From Bacillus sp. ISL-7 (GTDB taxonomy: Bacteria > Bacillota > Bacilli > Bacillales_B > DSM-18226): a DNA stretch of 22,067 nucleotides. The notes under the pieces were generated by a model, which did not search any database, was not told the origin of the DNA, and saw only the letters and a program-made list of their open reading frames with translations. The position numbers and the translations under genes are program-made. The stretch spans positions 1-22,067 of the forward strand of contig NZ_JAGGQW010000109.1 of assembly GCF_018613065.1 (NCBI RefSeq), read 5' to 3'. Positions 1-8,345 of the stretch are shown here, piece by piece (the stretch's first letter is position 1; each line of letters opens with the position of its first letter).

Positions 1-481
1 CACCTTCTTGATAGCACCCTTTCTGTCATTCCGTACGTGTCGCTTCGGCATTAAATGGACCGATAACCAACGGACTGTATGGCTAACACCTACACCTACA
101 TTCCGTAGGTTCCTGTTCCATTTACGGCTAACGCCGCCATACCAAACGAGCCGAAAATCGGAAAATCAAAAGATTAAAAGAATAAAAGACAAAAGGAGAG
201 CAGCCGAAACGGCTGCTTTTATTGTTGATTTTTCCCTTTTGCCTTCCGAATCGTAAAACAGCGCAAGCTTTCTAACCTTCCAGCCGGTAGAACACTAAAC
301 GATACCAACTAGAAATCTTAACCAAACGAAATCGGGAAAATGAAGTCATGAATACCATAGGAGAATATGAGCCTAATGCTTTCATCATCTCCTAAGAGCC
401 AAGAAAATTTAAAGGTGGTTTCCTAGTTAATTCCATGAAGAGATATATAAACAGGTAAAACGAGAGACATCAATCAAACAC
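1..481. other. Gene-free region with no convincing coding sequence
   Basis: No frame here has a ribosome binding site and a recognisable product. An open frame covers roughly the first 250 bases, but its translation is rich in Pro, Thr and Arg, resembles no family I know, and runs through a terminator hairpin. Small inverted repeats are visible (ACCTAC at 94-99 with GTAGGT at 105-110; TAAATGGA at 52-59 with TCCATTTA at 117-124). Just before and across the hairpin at 515-538, a plus-strand frame ends in KLAEKGDFLN followed by a stop. It could be the tail of a lost gene. I read the stretch as intergenic or decayed DNA. Confidence 0.5.
200..220 (+). terminator. Intrinsic terminator
   Basis: A perfect 7-bp stem (GCAGCCG at 200-206, CGGCTGC at 210-216) with an AAA loop is followed by TTTT and a T-rich tail. 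It would end transcription entering from the left edge on the plus strand. The gene it served is not in the window. Confidence 0.75.
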
Positions 482-751
482 TCAGTGAGCATATTGAAAA
501 ACTAGCCGAAAAAGGCGATTTCTTAAACTAGAAATCGCTTTTTTGATGTTGTGTTGCTCATTTTCTCTATGTATATCTTCTAATGAAGCTATTTTATCAC
601 TATTAAAAACTGTATCAATATCACCAAAATGAAAAAAATTCTCACGGTCAGGATCATCATCCAATCGTACCCAAAAACCATCTCTTTCTTCCTCGAACTC
701 TGTTATGTGGCCATGATAATAAACGTCATCTAGGAATAACGATTGTAACAT
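482..751 (-). CDS. Small acidic hypothetical protein (89 aa)
   Basis: I do not recognise this protein. The 89-residue product starts MLQSLFLDDVYYHGHI, is strongly acidic in its middle (an EFEEERDG stretch, a DDDPDRE stretch) and turns basic near the end. No signal peptide or membrane segment is visible. The start is supported by an AGGA-type ribosome binding site about 8 bases before the ATG. The last 20 or so codons run through a plus-strand terminator hairpin (515-545), so the C-terminus may be a read-on after a rearrangement rather than the original end. No neighbouring gene gives a functional hint: the next minus-strand frame upstream is a truncated response regulator. The gene may be real but could also be debris. 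Confidence 0.4.
   Translation of the reverse strand: MLQSLFLDDVYYHGHITEFEEERDGFWVRLDDDPDRENFFHFGDIDTVFNSDKIASLEDIHRENEQHNIKKAISSLRNRLFRLVFQYAH
515..545 (+). terminator. Intrinsic terminator-like hairpin
   Basis: An 8-bp perfect stem (GCGATTTC at 515-522, GAAATCGC at 531-538) is followed by seven T residues on the plus strand. It lies inside the 3' end of the minus-strand frame 482-751, so either it ends a lost plus-strand gene whose last codons read KLAEKGDFLN, or the minus-strand frame runs past its natural end. Confidence 0.55.
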
Positions 752-1000
752 AATAATTTTCCTAATAAGGAAAATCGGTTAATCCCGGTCTTTATATACT
801 CACATTCTTATATTGTACTTTCATCTTTTCAAATTCTGCGTTTATAATTGATTAATTTTGTTATTAAATCATTTTTACTCGTATGTGTATAAAGTTATTT
901 TGTATGAATAATCGGGGCCAAGGTTTTATTTACTTACGGTTACTTGGGATTGAACCGCCAGCGTTTTGGGAGCGACAATAAAAAGGGACAACATTTTCAT

Positions 1001-1468
1001 TTAACCCGGATTCAACGGAATGGTATATTCCCGCCCTTTAAAAGAAATTTCATGTGATTTCCGTTTTAACTTAAATTCATCAATATTGATTGTTTGTGAA
1101 ACGGTTATTTTATACCGTTTTAATAATGCTTTTACTCGTGCGGCTAACTCAATCGGGTCAAATGGTTTAACAAGATAATCATCCGCCCCGAGATCAAACC
1201 CCTTCACCTTTTGCGCTGTTTCTCCTTTGGTGGTTAACATTAAGATCGGAATATCACTGAACTCCCGAAGCTCTCGACATAATTCCCAGCCATCCATGTT
1301 TGGCATCATAATATCAATGAATGCTAAATCTACCTTTATTTTTTCCATCAATTGCAATGCCTTTATACCATCAGAAGCCTCATAAAGCTCGAATCCCTCC
1401 TTTTTTAAAAAAAGGAGGACAAGTTCTCGAATATAGCAGTCATCATCGACAATTATTATTTTCGTCAT
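1001..1468 (-). pseudogene. OmpR-family response regulator, truncated in its DNA-binding domain (HssR-like)
   Basis: The N-terminal receiver domain is complete. It has the acidic pocket (VDDD), the phospho-acceptor Asp in AFIDIMMPNMDGWELC, the Thr of LMLTTKG and the Lys of DDYLVKPFDP. After a linker only the first strands of the OmpR/PhoB winged helix remain (EFKLKRKSHEISFKG). The frame leaves the family after EYTIPL and stops within three codons at about 1010. Normal members are about 230 residues, this one is 155, so the recognition helix is missing and it cannot bind DNA normally. From memory the receiver looks closest to the haem-sensing regulator HssR of Bacillus, but that subfamily call is tentative. 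No sensor kinase follows. A good ribosome binding site (AAGGATGAGG) precedes the ATG. It lies 22 bases after a decayed ABC exporter on the same strand, consistent with a former operon. Unrecognised sequence, possibly an insertion-sequence end, starts at the break. Confidence 0.85.
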
Positions 1469-1490
1469 TCATCCTCATCCTTCCGAGATA

Positions 1491-1752
1491 TTACGCAGGT
1501 TCTATTAATCGTAATTGTTGCTCGGCAAATTCACGATACAAAGAGTGAGTTTGTAGAAGTTGTTCGTGTGTACCACTTCCGGTAATTTTTCCTTTTTCGA
1601 AAAAGATAATTTGATCAGAATCAATGACAGTTGATAAACGATGGGCGATAATGAGGGTCGTTCTTCCCTTCATTAAAAAGCTTTGATGGTTTTGTTCGTA
1701 GCACCAATTGAATAAATTGACCCCAGCCTTTATGTTGCTTCACTTCTGACAT
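1491..1752 (-). pseudogene. BmrA-type ABC exporter, internal deletion pseudogene
   Basis: Both ends of one gene are present but the middle is gone. Reading from 1752, an ATG with an AAAGGATG ribosome binding site starts a frame [26 protein letters not shown], which fits the N-terminus of a BmrA-like half-transporter. At about 1675-1685 the sequence jumps, in a different frame, to the C-terminal end of the ATPase: [20 protein letters not shown] (the H-loop) followed by [17 protein letters not shown] and YREFAEQQL, stopping at 1491. Family members are about 580 residues, so the transmembrane domain, Walker A, signature and Walker B are all lost, roughly 1.5 kb. The product would have been a homodimeric multidrug exporter in the membrane. 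It precedes the truncated response regulator on the same strand. Confidence 0.8.
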
Positions 1753-1919
1753 ATTAACTTACATCCTTTCTATCTTTGTCGGTAATTAACATATCCCATT
1801 CCTTATTACAAACATGATTATACAAAGAATATATGAATTGAATATGAACAACAAAGGTTCATAGTGCTCAAAATGAGTTTTCATCTGACTACTAATTGTA
1901 ATTCATAATCCTTCCAGCA

Positions 1920-3452
1920 TTGGAAATAGTAAATACAATGCTGAATACGGCGGTGAAAACGATAATGGGCTGGTTTACAAAAAAACAGGGACAAACAGAT
2001 GAAAAAGAATCACTCGAACAATATCTCAAACGCTCAAACGATTTTAAACAAGTTTATTATATCAATCAACCAACAAACACTCAGTTTTCTTTTTCCTTTA
2101 TTGCTACGCTAATTGACGAAAGCATTTTGCAGGAGAATGCCCTTCCTTATTTACTAGAGAAACCCTTCGAAACAATCGAAGATGTAAAGAAACTTATCGC
2201 GATAGCTGACGTGCAAATTAGCAACGATCCAAGCGTAATCGAACAGAAATTGTTTAATGGATATGTACTATTAACACATGATTCAGACAAAAAAAACTTT
2301 GCGTTTTTGGCCGCCCAAAAAGAGCTTGTCCGCGGCATTACAACGCCGGAGGTTGAATTTAGTGTAATCGGCCCGAAGGAAGCTTTTGTCGAATCAGTAG
2401 AGCAAAATATCAACCTCATTCGTAAAAGGCTCCCCGTGAAAGAACTTATTATTGAAGATTTTACAGTGGGTTCTCTTTCTAAAACGAAAATATCCGTTTT
2501 GCACATTGATGGCATTGCCGATCCCACCAATGTCAAAACCATTAGGGAACGGATAAAAGGTATCCAATTTGATGCTATTACGGATAGTTCCTATATCGTC
2601 CAAATCATATCTGATAATAAAAATTCCCCTTTTCCCCAACTTCTGGATACGGAGCGTCCAGACAGGGTGACAGCCATTCTGGCAGAAGGGAAAATTGCTA
2701 TCCTTGTTGATGGGTCACCGCAAGCATTGATTGCGCCAACAACACTGGTTGAATTCTTCAGTTCCTTTGAGGATTATTTCTTAAATTGGATGTTATCCTC
2801 TTTTTTCCGGCTGATCCGGCTTTTCGCCGTTGCCTTTTCTATTTTAATAACGCCTGTATATGTAGCGACCTTATCCTACCATTACGAACTGATACCAAAG
2901 GATTTAATGAACACTTTGGTTACCTCCCGCCGGGAAATACCGCTCCCGCCCATTCTGGAAGCACTTTTTTTGGAACTGACGATTGAACTGCTTCGGGAAG
3001 CGGGAGCGCGTCTTCCTACTAAGGTTGGCCAGACGATTGGTATCGTGGGCGGTATCGTTATCGGAACGGCCTCTGTTGAAGCCGGACTGACAAGTAACGT
3101 CCTCCTAATCATCGTGGCGCTGGCAGCATTAGCATCTTTTACGACACCTGTTTATAAAATGGGCAACGCCATTCGGTTACTGCGCTTTCCTTTCTTGTTT
3201 TTTGCAGAATTGTGGGGGCTGCTTGGAATCGTTTTTTGTTTTTGTCTGTTAATGACACACGTAATAAGGCTTACTTCCCTTAACAGGCCTTTTTTAGAAC
3301 CAATCTATCCACCTAGAATGACGGATTTGAAGGATTCGCTTATTAGGCTTCCGTTCAGCAAACAATCCAAAAGGCCACAAGATTTACGGACACAAAATCC
3401 TGTTCGTTTTTCTCTTAATGAAAAAAAGGAAAAAAGAGATATTGATGAATAG
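1920..3452 (+). CDS. Spore germinant receptor A subunit (GerA family)
   Basis: This is the A subunit of a germinant receptor, which sits in the inner spore membrane and, with the B and C subunits, detects nutrients and triggers ion release. The first 275 or so residues form the soluble N-terminal region, with the family motif FVESVEQNINLIRKRLP near residue 160. Hydrophobic segments follow (about 285-325 and 370-450), including the conserved LREAGARLPTKVGQTIGIVGG stretch, and the tail is hydrophilic and Lys-rich. Length (510) is normal. The start is uncertain: TTG at 1920 gives the longest frame but no strong ribosome binding site, and ATG 1938, GTG 1953 and ATG 1965 are alternatives. It is first in a tight A-B-C operon. 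A weak sigma-G-like pair (TGAATA at 1839, CATAGTG at 1860) lies upstream, but the 15-base spacer is short, so forespore control is inferred from the family. Confidence 0.93.
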   Translation: MEIVNTMLNTAVKTIMGWFTKKQGQTDEKESLEQYLKRSNDFKQVYYINQPTNTQFSFSFIATLIDESILQENALPYLLEKPFETIEDVKKLIAIADVQISNDPSVIEQKLFNGYVLLTHDSDKKNFAFLAAQKELVRGITTPEVEFSVIGPKEAFVESVEQNINLIRKRLPVKELIIEDFTVGSLSKTKISVLHIDGIADPTNVKTIRERIKGIQFDAITDSSYIVQIISDNKNSPFPQLLDTERPDRVTAILAEGKIAILVDGSPQALIAPTTLVEFFSSFEDYFLNWMLSSFFRLIRLFAVAFSILITPVYVATLSYHYELIPKDLMNTLVTSRREIPLPPILEALFLELTIELLREAGARLPTKVGQTIGIVGGIVIGTASVEAGLTSNVLLIIVALAALASFTTPVYKMGNAIRLLRFPFLFFAELWGLLGIVFCFCLLMTHVIRLTSLNRPFLEPIYPPRMTDLKDSLIRLPFSKQSKRPQDLRTQNPVRFSLNEKKEKRDIDE

Positions 3453-3469
3453 GAGGCGGGTGTTGGGAT

Positions 3470-4558
3470 ATGGAACAATTAGTGCCTGAAAAAGCAAAAA
3501 TATCGCCTTTTTTAGTTTTTTTTCTAGTCCACACTATGCAGTTTGGCATAGGTGTCCTTGGCTATCAGCGCATTATCGCTCAGACCGCAGGATATGATGC
3601 ATGGATATCGGTAGTTATTGCTGGTTTAAGCGTCCATATCATTCTATGGATGATTTACAAAATCGCTGAAACAGCCAATGGGGATATTGTATCAGCTCAT
3701 ACTTTCGTATTTGGAAAGAAAATGGGCAAACTCCTATCTCTGCCATTTGTGTTATATTTTTTACTTATCTGTGTCTCGGTGCTTAGGACCTTTATTGAGG
3801 TCGTACAAGTGTGGATGTTTCAGGATATGAGTACTTTTTGGTATTCCTTGGCTTTTTGTAGTTTAGCTATCTATATTATTTTCGGAGGGTTTAGAACCGT
3901 AACAGGAGTGGCATTCTTTGGAGTTGTTCTTCCAGCCTATCTAATATTCACTTTTTTCTTTACCATCCCTTATGCTGATTTAAGAAATTTACTTCCAATC
4001 TTTGATCACTCGATTAGGGATCTGGTTATCGCATCTTATCAAATGTCGCTTACTTATCTCGGCTATGAGATACTATTGTTTATTTACCCGTTTATTAAAG
4101 AACCACAAAAATCAAAAAAATGGGCTCATCTGGGTGTCCTTTTTACCACTTTTCTTTATACGTTTCTTACTATTGTAACCTTTGCCTATTTTTCAGAGGG
4201 ACAGCTGCAAAAGAATGTCTGGGCAACGTTGACAATGTGGAAAATAGTGGAAATGCCTTTTGTGGAGAGATTTGAATACATTGGCATCGCCAATTGGAAT
4301 ATCATCATTCTCCCCAATTTCTGTATTGCCCTATGGTGTGCCAGCCGCATTGTAAAAAGGGTGACCAACATGAAGCAAAAATATGGGGTCCTTATATTAG
4401 CAATGGTCGTGTTAATCACCATTAATTTTTTAAAGACCCGGCAACAAATTCACACCTTGACCGACTATACAGGAAAAATTGCTTTTTTGATTAACTACGG
4501 GTACATCCCATTACTCTTTTTTCTGATTCTTATTGTGAAGAAGGTGAAGAAAAAATGA
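3470..4558 (+). CDS. Spore germinant receptor B subunit (GerAB/ArcD/ProY-type permease)
   Basis: This is the integral membrane B subunit of the receptor, a member of the amino-acid/polyamine/organocation permease fold and the likely site of germinant binding. The 362-residue product has about ten hydrophobic segments, opening with FLVFFLVHTMQFGIGVLGYQ, which matches the family's first helix, and ending in a short Lys-rich tail (VKKVKKK). Length is typical (about 360-370). The ATG at 3470 follows an AGGAGG that overlaps the stop codon of the A-subunit gene, with a slightly long spacing of 13 bases. It is 17 bases after the A gene and overlaps the C gene by four bases (ATGA), so the three are translated as a unit. 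The A-B-C order is that of gerA and gerB rather than B. subtilis gerK. The germinant cannot be read from sequence. Confidence 0.93.
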   Translation: MEQLVPEKAKISPFLVFFLVHTMQFGIGVLGYQRIIAQTAGYDAWISVVIAGLSVHIILWMIYKIAETANGDIVSAHTFVFGKKMGKLLSLPFVLYFLLICVSVLRTFIEVVQVWMFQDMSTFWYSLAFCSLAIYIIFGGFRTVTGVAFFGVVLPAYLIFTFFFTIPYADLRNLLPIFDHSIRDLVIASYQMSLTYLGYEILLFIYPFIKEPQKSKKWAHLGVLFTTFLYTFLTIVTFAYFSEGQLQKNVWATLTMWKIVEMPFVERFEYIGIANWNIIILPNFCIALWCASRIVKRVTNMKQKYGVLILAMVVLITINFLKTRQQIHTLTDYTGKIAFLINYGYIPLLFFLILIVKKVKKK

Positions 4559-5619
4559 AAAGTATCATGATATCCCTACTAATTTTAACCACAGTTCTTG
4601 TAGGGTGTGTACAAAAGGAGATCTTAGATGATGTTAATCTCGAAACGGGAAGCGCTTATGATTATGTTGGTGATAAGATACGCGGAACGGCATTAATACC
4701 TATCTATTTGCCAGATAAAGCCGTTGAAAATAATACCTTTACGGCCTCTTCTATGTTAAGCAGAGATTTTTTAAGAGATGTGCAGCGTCAATCTTCAGAT
4801 CCGATCGTGACAGGAAGTCTTAAAGTAGTCCTTTTTGGTGAACGGCTTGCGAGAAAAAAAGGAATTTTAGACCTCATTGATTCGTTTCAACGGGATCCCA
4901 GCGTAGGTGCCGGCCTTTACCTCGCTGTAACAGAGGGTGAAGCAAAGGATTTTGTTGAAGGTCAGTTTGGAAAAAGAGGAAATGCCGTTTATTTATCCAA
5001 TCTCATTCGCCATAATATGAAAACAAAAGATGTGCCCAAAACAAACCTTCAGCGTTTTTTATTTGATTTTAATCAATTGGGGAAAACACCTTATCTCCCG
5101 CAGTTAAGAAAAATTGGAAAGGATCAGATTGAAATAAGCGGAATCAGCTTTTTTCGGTATGGAAAAGTCGTGGAAACCATTCCAGCTGAGAAAATGTTCT
5201 ATTTCAAGCTGCTGGTTGACAAATATAGTCAAGGAACCTTAAAGGTGAACATGGGCAAAGATTTGGCAGCCATTGAAAGCATCCGTTCAAAATACAAAAT
5301 GCGGCTTGCATCGAGAGATCCCGTTACAGTAAATGTGCAGCTTAAGATTAAAGCTATCTTAAATGAATACTCCGGCAACAGTGCTACACCAAAGGAAATT
5401 AAAGAAATCGAAAAGAAACTACAAAAGAAAATTGAAGTTGAATGTAAAAAATTAACAAAAGGGTTTCAGAAAAAAAATATTGATCCAGTAGGATATGGGC
5501 ATTTTGTAAAAAGCAACACTAGGCAATTCAATTTTAAACAGTGGGCAACTGACTATCAAAATCTAAAAGTAAATGTCCATGCAGATGTAGCCATTACGGA
5601 ATCTGGGGTCATAGAATAA
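4555..5619 (+). CDS. Spore germinant receptor C subunit, lipoprotein (Ger(x)C family)
   Basis: This is the lipid-anchored C subunit of the receptor, on the outer face of the inner spore membrane. The first 18 residues are a lipoprotein signal peptide ending in the lipobox LVGC, so Cys18 would be diacylglycerylated and become residue 1. The body has the family pattern: an ILDLIDSFQRDPSVGAGLYL-like helix region near residue 105-125, the ISGISFFRYGKVV strand near 195-210, and a Lys-rich amphipathic helix (IEKKLQKKIEVECKKLTKGF) near 285-310 followed by DPVGYGHFVKS. Length (354) is slightly short of the usual 370-400 but looks complete. It overlaps the B gene by four bases and is the last gene of the operon, followed by a strong hairpin terminator. 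Confidence 0.93.
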   Translation: MKSIMISLLILTTVLVGCVQKEILDDVNLETGSAYDYVGDKIRGTALIPIYLPDKAVENNTFTASSMLSRDFLRDVQRQSSDPIVTGSLKVVLFGERLARKKGILDLIDSFQRDPSVGAGLYLAVTEGEAKDFVEGQFGKRGNAVYLSNLIRHNMKTKDVPKTNLQRFLFDFNQLGKTPYLPQLRKIGKDQIEISGISFFRYGKVVETIPAEKMFYFKLLVDKYSQGTLKVNMGKDLAAIESIRSKYKMRLASRDPVTVNVQLKIKAILNEYSGNSATPKEIKEIEKKLQKKIEVECKKLTKGFQKKNIDPVGYGHFVKSNTRQFNFKQWATDYQNLKVNVHADVAITESGVIE

Positions 5620-5680
5620 TTTTGATATTCACTTAACCATTTTAGAAAATATATTGCTTCATACCATTCTCTGCTGAATC

Positions 5681-5718
5681 TGAAAAGGAGACACTTTGTT
5701 TTAAGTATCTCCTTTTCA
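5681..5718 (+). terminator. Strong hairpin terminator of the germination operon
   Basis: An 11-bp perfect outer stem (TGAAAAGGAGA at 5681-5691 with TCTCCTTTTCA at 5708-5718) continues after one mismatch into an inner ACTT/AAGT stem. T-rich sequence follows on the plus side, and the arms are themselves A/T-rich outside, so it may work in both directions. It lies between the germination operon and a convergent MFS remnant. Confidence 0.8.
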
Positions 5719-5752
5719 TTTAATATAAGGTTTTAGATCACATTTTAAACAT

Positions 5753-6571
5753 TTATTTGGAAAATCGCCCCACTAAAACCCAATACAGGAATGCGCTGAA
5801 AACAGTAATGAGTGAAAGAACCAATAAAATATTACTATATAAGGAAGCGTCCGAATTATTTAGATATTCAAGGATATTTCCTCTCATTGATGAGTGATCC
5901 ATCATTGCTGCTGTATAGGCTATACCAATGGAAGCAGCTACATTAAGAATCAAATTATAAAATCCGACCGCTGTTCCCGAGTTTTCTTTCGCAATAGTAC
6001 TAATGCATGAATCAATCATCGGAGCATACATAAACGCAAACGAACTAGAGAATAAAATCATGGAAATTACGAACACAATCACAGAACTTTGTATAAAAAA
6101 TCCGCCTACCAATAGACTGGTGGTAATACCAGCCATTGCAATAGTGATACATTGCCTGGTTCCTAATACTCTAGCAATTTTTCCAGAAAGTGCCCCAACA
6201 GTGGCGGCTTAGACATAAGCCAGGATTAGTAATAACGAAATGGTATCAAGATTCAAATTATAAAGCTTTTCAAGGAGAAACGGAAACAAGAAAATATACG
6301 CTAATTGCACTGAGTAAATAACAAAAGCGATTGCTAACAAAGAGATAAAACGCTTGTTTTGGAAAAATGAAATGCCAATGAAAGCTTTGGAATCCTTGCT
6401 GATATAAACTATGAACAAGGCAATTGCGACAATAAACACGAGAAGATAAATATAGTTAAAACCAGTAATATATAACAATAGGGTTGCTGCAATGGCTCCT
6501 ACTAGAAATAAGCCAATTACATCAACATTACCGCCTTTCAAAGAAACAGGGGAAAAAAAGACTTTTGCCAA
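5753..6571 (-). pseudogene. Tet(L)-like MFS drug transporter, N-terminally truncated with an in-frame stop
   Basis: Two open pieces lie in the same reading frame (6571-6209 and 6208-5753), separated only by a TAA at 6211-6209. Together they give about 270 residues of a 14-helix major facilitator of the Tet(K)/Tet(L)/QacA sort. The first piece holds helices with SFFQNKRFISLLAIAF and FLEKLYNLNLDTISLLLILAY. The second has GALSGKIARVLG, SFAFMYAPMIDSCISTIAKE, SGTAVGFYNLILNVAASIG and the closing YSNILLVLSLITVFSAFLYW, which follows the Tet(L) C-terminal pattern. Full members are about 450-460 residues, so roughly the first 180 are missing. The truncation point (about 6545-6571) is where an ArdC fragment begins on the other strand. 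It is non-functional. The single nonsense codon inside otherwise intact sequence suggests the damage is recent. Confidence 0.85.
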
Positions 6572-7105
6572 ACCTTTTTATTATCGAATCTGGGAGATTA
6601 ATAAACAGTGTACAGGTTTAGAAAGTAAAAGAAGTAATGAAACCTTTGATCATGACCCCATTGAAAAGGCAGAGGAAATTATTAAGGGATATATGAATGG
6701 TCCTGATTACACATTTCATTCTGGAAAAGCCGTATATTATCCGACATGGGATAGAATCAATTGCCCTCCACTTAAAAGATTATAAAGTGCCGGAAGAATA
6801 CTATTGCACCCTGTTGCATGAAATCGTTCACAGTACCGGACATCAAAGTCGCATAGCACGCCCAGGCGTCACGACACAAGGTGTGGCTTTTGGGGACGAA
6901 GTGTATTCGAAGGAAAGAGGAATTAGTAGCGGAAATGGGTGCGGCGATGTTGTGTGGAGTGGCTGGTATTGATAACAGCACTTTAGAAAATAGCGCTAGT
7001 TATATCGATTCATGGCTAAGAGCATTAAAAAAAGAAAGCCGTTTAGGGGTACGGCAAGAATCGTTCTTTTTTGGGCCACTCATACACAAGAGAGATTTAT
7101 TATAG
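6561..7105 (+). pseudogene. ArdC-type antirestriction protein (DUF1738 metallopeptidase), truncated and frameshifted
   Basis: ArdC proteins are single-strand DNA-binding, zincin-like proteins of conjugative elements that protect incoming DNA. Three frames, read in turn, rebuild the C-terminal half. Frame one has YYRIWEINKQCTG, HDPIEKAEEIIKGYMNGP and DRIN. Frame two has LKDYKVPEEYYCTLLHEIVH (HExxH zinc site at 6817-6831) followed by STGHQSR and RPGVTTQGVAFGDEVYSKE. Frame three has EELVAEMGAAMLCGVAGI, ENSASYIDSWLRALKKESRLGV, then diverges. Each shift fits one extra A in a short A run (6774-6777 and 6914-6916). The N-terminal single-strand DNA-binding part is absent and the normal AAAQAQKAADYI-like end is replaced. 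It follows the truncated MFS gene directly, so a rearrangement fused the two. Confidence 0.85.
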
Positions 7106-7131
7106 TCGGCAAAGATCTGCGGTACAAAACG

Positions 7132-7156
7132 GCCACTTTTTGAGTGGCTATTTTTT
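7132..7156 (+). terminator. Intrinsic terminator
   Basis: A 6-bp stem (GCCACT at 7132-7137, AGTGGC at 7143-7148) with a 5-base loop is followed by T-A-TTTTTT. It closes the ArdC remnant and separates it from the cell-wall hydrolase gene. Confidence 0.75.
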
Positions 7157-7292
7157 ATGTTTATATTTATTACAGAACTTGTCTTCCGTTAAAAAATAAT
7201 GTTGGAGAAAAGTATTATGACGCAATTACATTTTATTTCATGAACAATGACTTGTTTCACTGCGTCAGAACTGCTTTTAGAAAGGAGAGCCT

Positions 7293-8330
7293 ATGCAAGG
7301 TGTTTTAGAGAAAGGTGTAAAAGTTGCTAAAACCATAGCCGTTCTTAAAAACCCTCTTACTTGGATTACTACTGGTATCCTTCTTCTTCTTACATCTATT
7401 TTCGGAATCGCTTTATTTATTTCTATTAGCTTGGGCGGTGAGAATCAGTTTGAAGGTGAAATGTCGGGAGAAGGATCCGGGGGCACAGCTAAAGTGTCAG
7501 CTGATGTTTTGAGATACGAGCCTTTAATTCGGAAGTATGCCGAACAAAATGGAATTGGAGAATATGTCGGATTGATCATGGCCCTCATTCAACAGGAGTC
7601 CGGTGGACGGCAGTTAGATGTGATGCAATCCTCGGAATCAATTGGACTTCCTCCTGGAACCATTACTGACCCTGAATATTCGATTCAAATCGGAGTGGAA
7701 CATTTTGCAAAGGTGATGAAGCAAGCCAAAGGCGATATCAACCTAGCTTTGCAATCATACAACTTCGGGAATGGCTTTATTGATTACGCATTACAGCGTG
7801 GAGGATATTCCAAAGAAACAGCTAGTGAATTTAGTCAGTTGATGGCTGCTAAAATGGGGTGGTCCCGATACGGTGACGTGAAATATGTGGAACATGTGCT
7901 TCGCTATTACAATGGTGGAAATGACAGCGTTGTCGTTGTAGGTGACGGTACCCAACGTTTTGATGTGGAGGAAGTCCTTGCTATTATGAATCAGTTTCTT
8001 GGCCGACCTTATGTGTGGGGTGGTAGAACACCAGCAGCAGGAGGATTTGATTGTTCAGGGTTAATAGAATATGCCTTCGCACAAGTTGGAATTGATATGA
8101 CTGGGACAGCTCAATCACAATACGACAAAACGATACCCGTTCCTGAAGATCAAATTAAGCCTAGCGATTTAGTTTTCTTTTCTACCTACAAACCAGGAGC
8201 TTCCTATGTCGGAATGTATGTGGGAGATGGGAAATTTATTAATTCGAATAGCGGTGGTGGAACGTCCTATTCTTCTGTTGAACAATGGAAAAGCTTGTAT
8301 CCCTTCTTAGGTTTTAGACGGATTCAGTAA
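7293..8330 (+). CDS. CwlT-like bifunctional cell-wall hydrolase of a conjugative element, catalytic His replaced
   Basis: Such proteins (CwlT of ICEBs1, Orf14 of Tn916) cut peptidoglycan so that the conjugation machine can cross the wall. A basic N-terminus leads into one membrane helix (about residues 21-48, PLTWITTGILLLLTSIFGIA). Next is a lysozyme-like muramidase domain (about 70-200) with the catalytic Glu102 in LIQQESGG and the family motif LALQSYNFGNGFIDYAL. Last is an NlpC/P60 peptidase domain (about 225-345) with nucleophile Cys254 in GGFDCSGL. The peptidase triad should be Cys-His-Asn/His. The His position holds Tyr305 (SYVGMYVGDG instead of HVGIYVGDG) while the third residue, Asn317, is kept. 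The peptidase half may be dead while the muramidase half looks intact. The ATG follows AAAGGAGAG. The next gene starts 15 bases after the stop. Confidence 0.88.
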   Translation: MQGVLEKGVKVAKTIAVLKNPLTWITTGILLLLTSIFGIALFISISLGGENQFEGEMSGEGSGGTAKVSADVLRYEPLIRKYAEQNGIGEYVGLIMALIQQESGGRQLDVMQSSESIGLPPGTITDPEYSIQIGVEHFAKVMKQAKGDINLALQSYNFGNGFIDYALQRGGYSKETASEFSQLMAAKMGWSRYGDVKYVEHVLRYYNGGNDSVVVVGDGTQRFDVEEVLAIMNQFLGRPYVWGGRTPAAGGFDCSGLIEYAFAQVGIDMTGTAQSQYDKTIPVPEDQIKPSDLVFFSTYKPGASYVGMYVGDGKFINSNSGGGTSYSSVEQWKSLYPFLGFRRIQ

Positions 8331-8345
8331 TGGAGGTGAGACGTC

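Noticed and set aside
8..256. 82-codon open frame at the left edge
   Set aside because: No ribosome binding site, protein composition unlike a folded protein, and it reads through a clear terminator hairpin at 200-220.
1839..1866. Sigma-G-like promoter before the germination operon (TGAATA ... CATAGTG)
   Set aside because: The 15-base spacer is shorter than usual for sigma-G and the -10 match is partial, so it is mentioned only as weak support.
2147..3112. Minus-strand open frames opposite the germination A-subunit gene
   Set aside because: They lie wholly inside a well-supported gene on the other strand and resemble no protein family.
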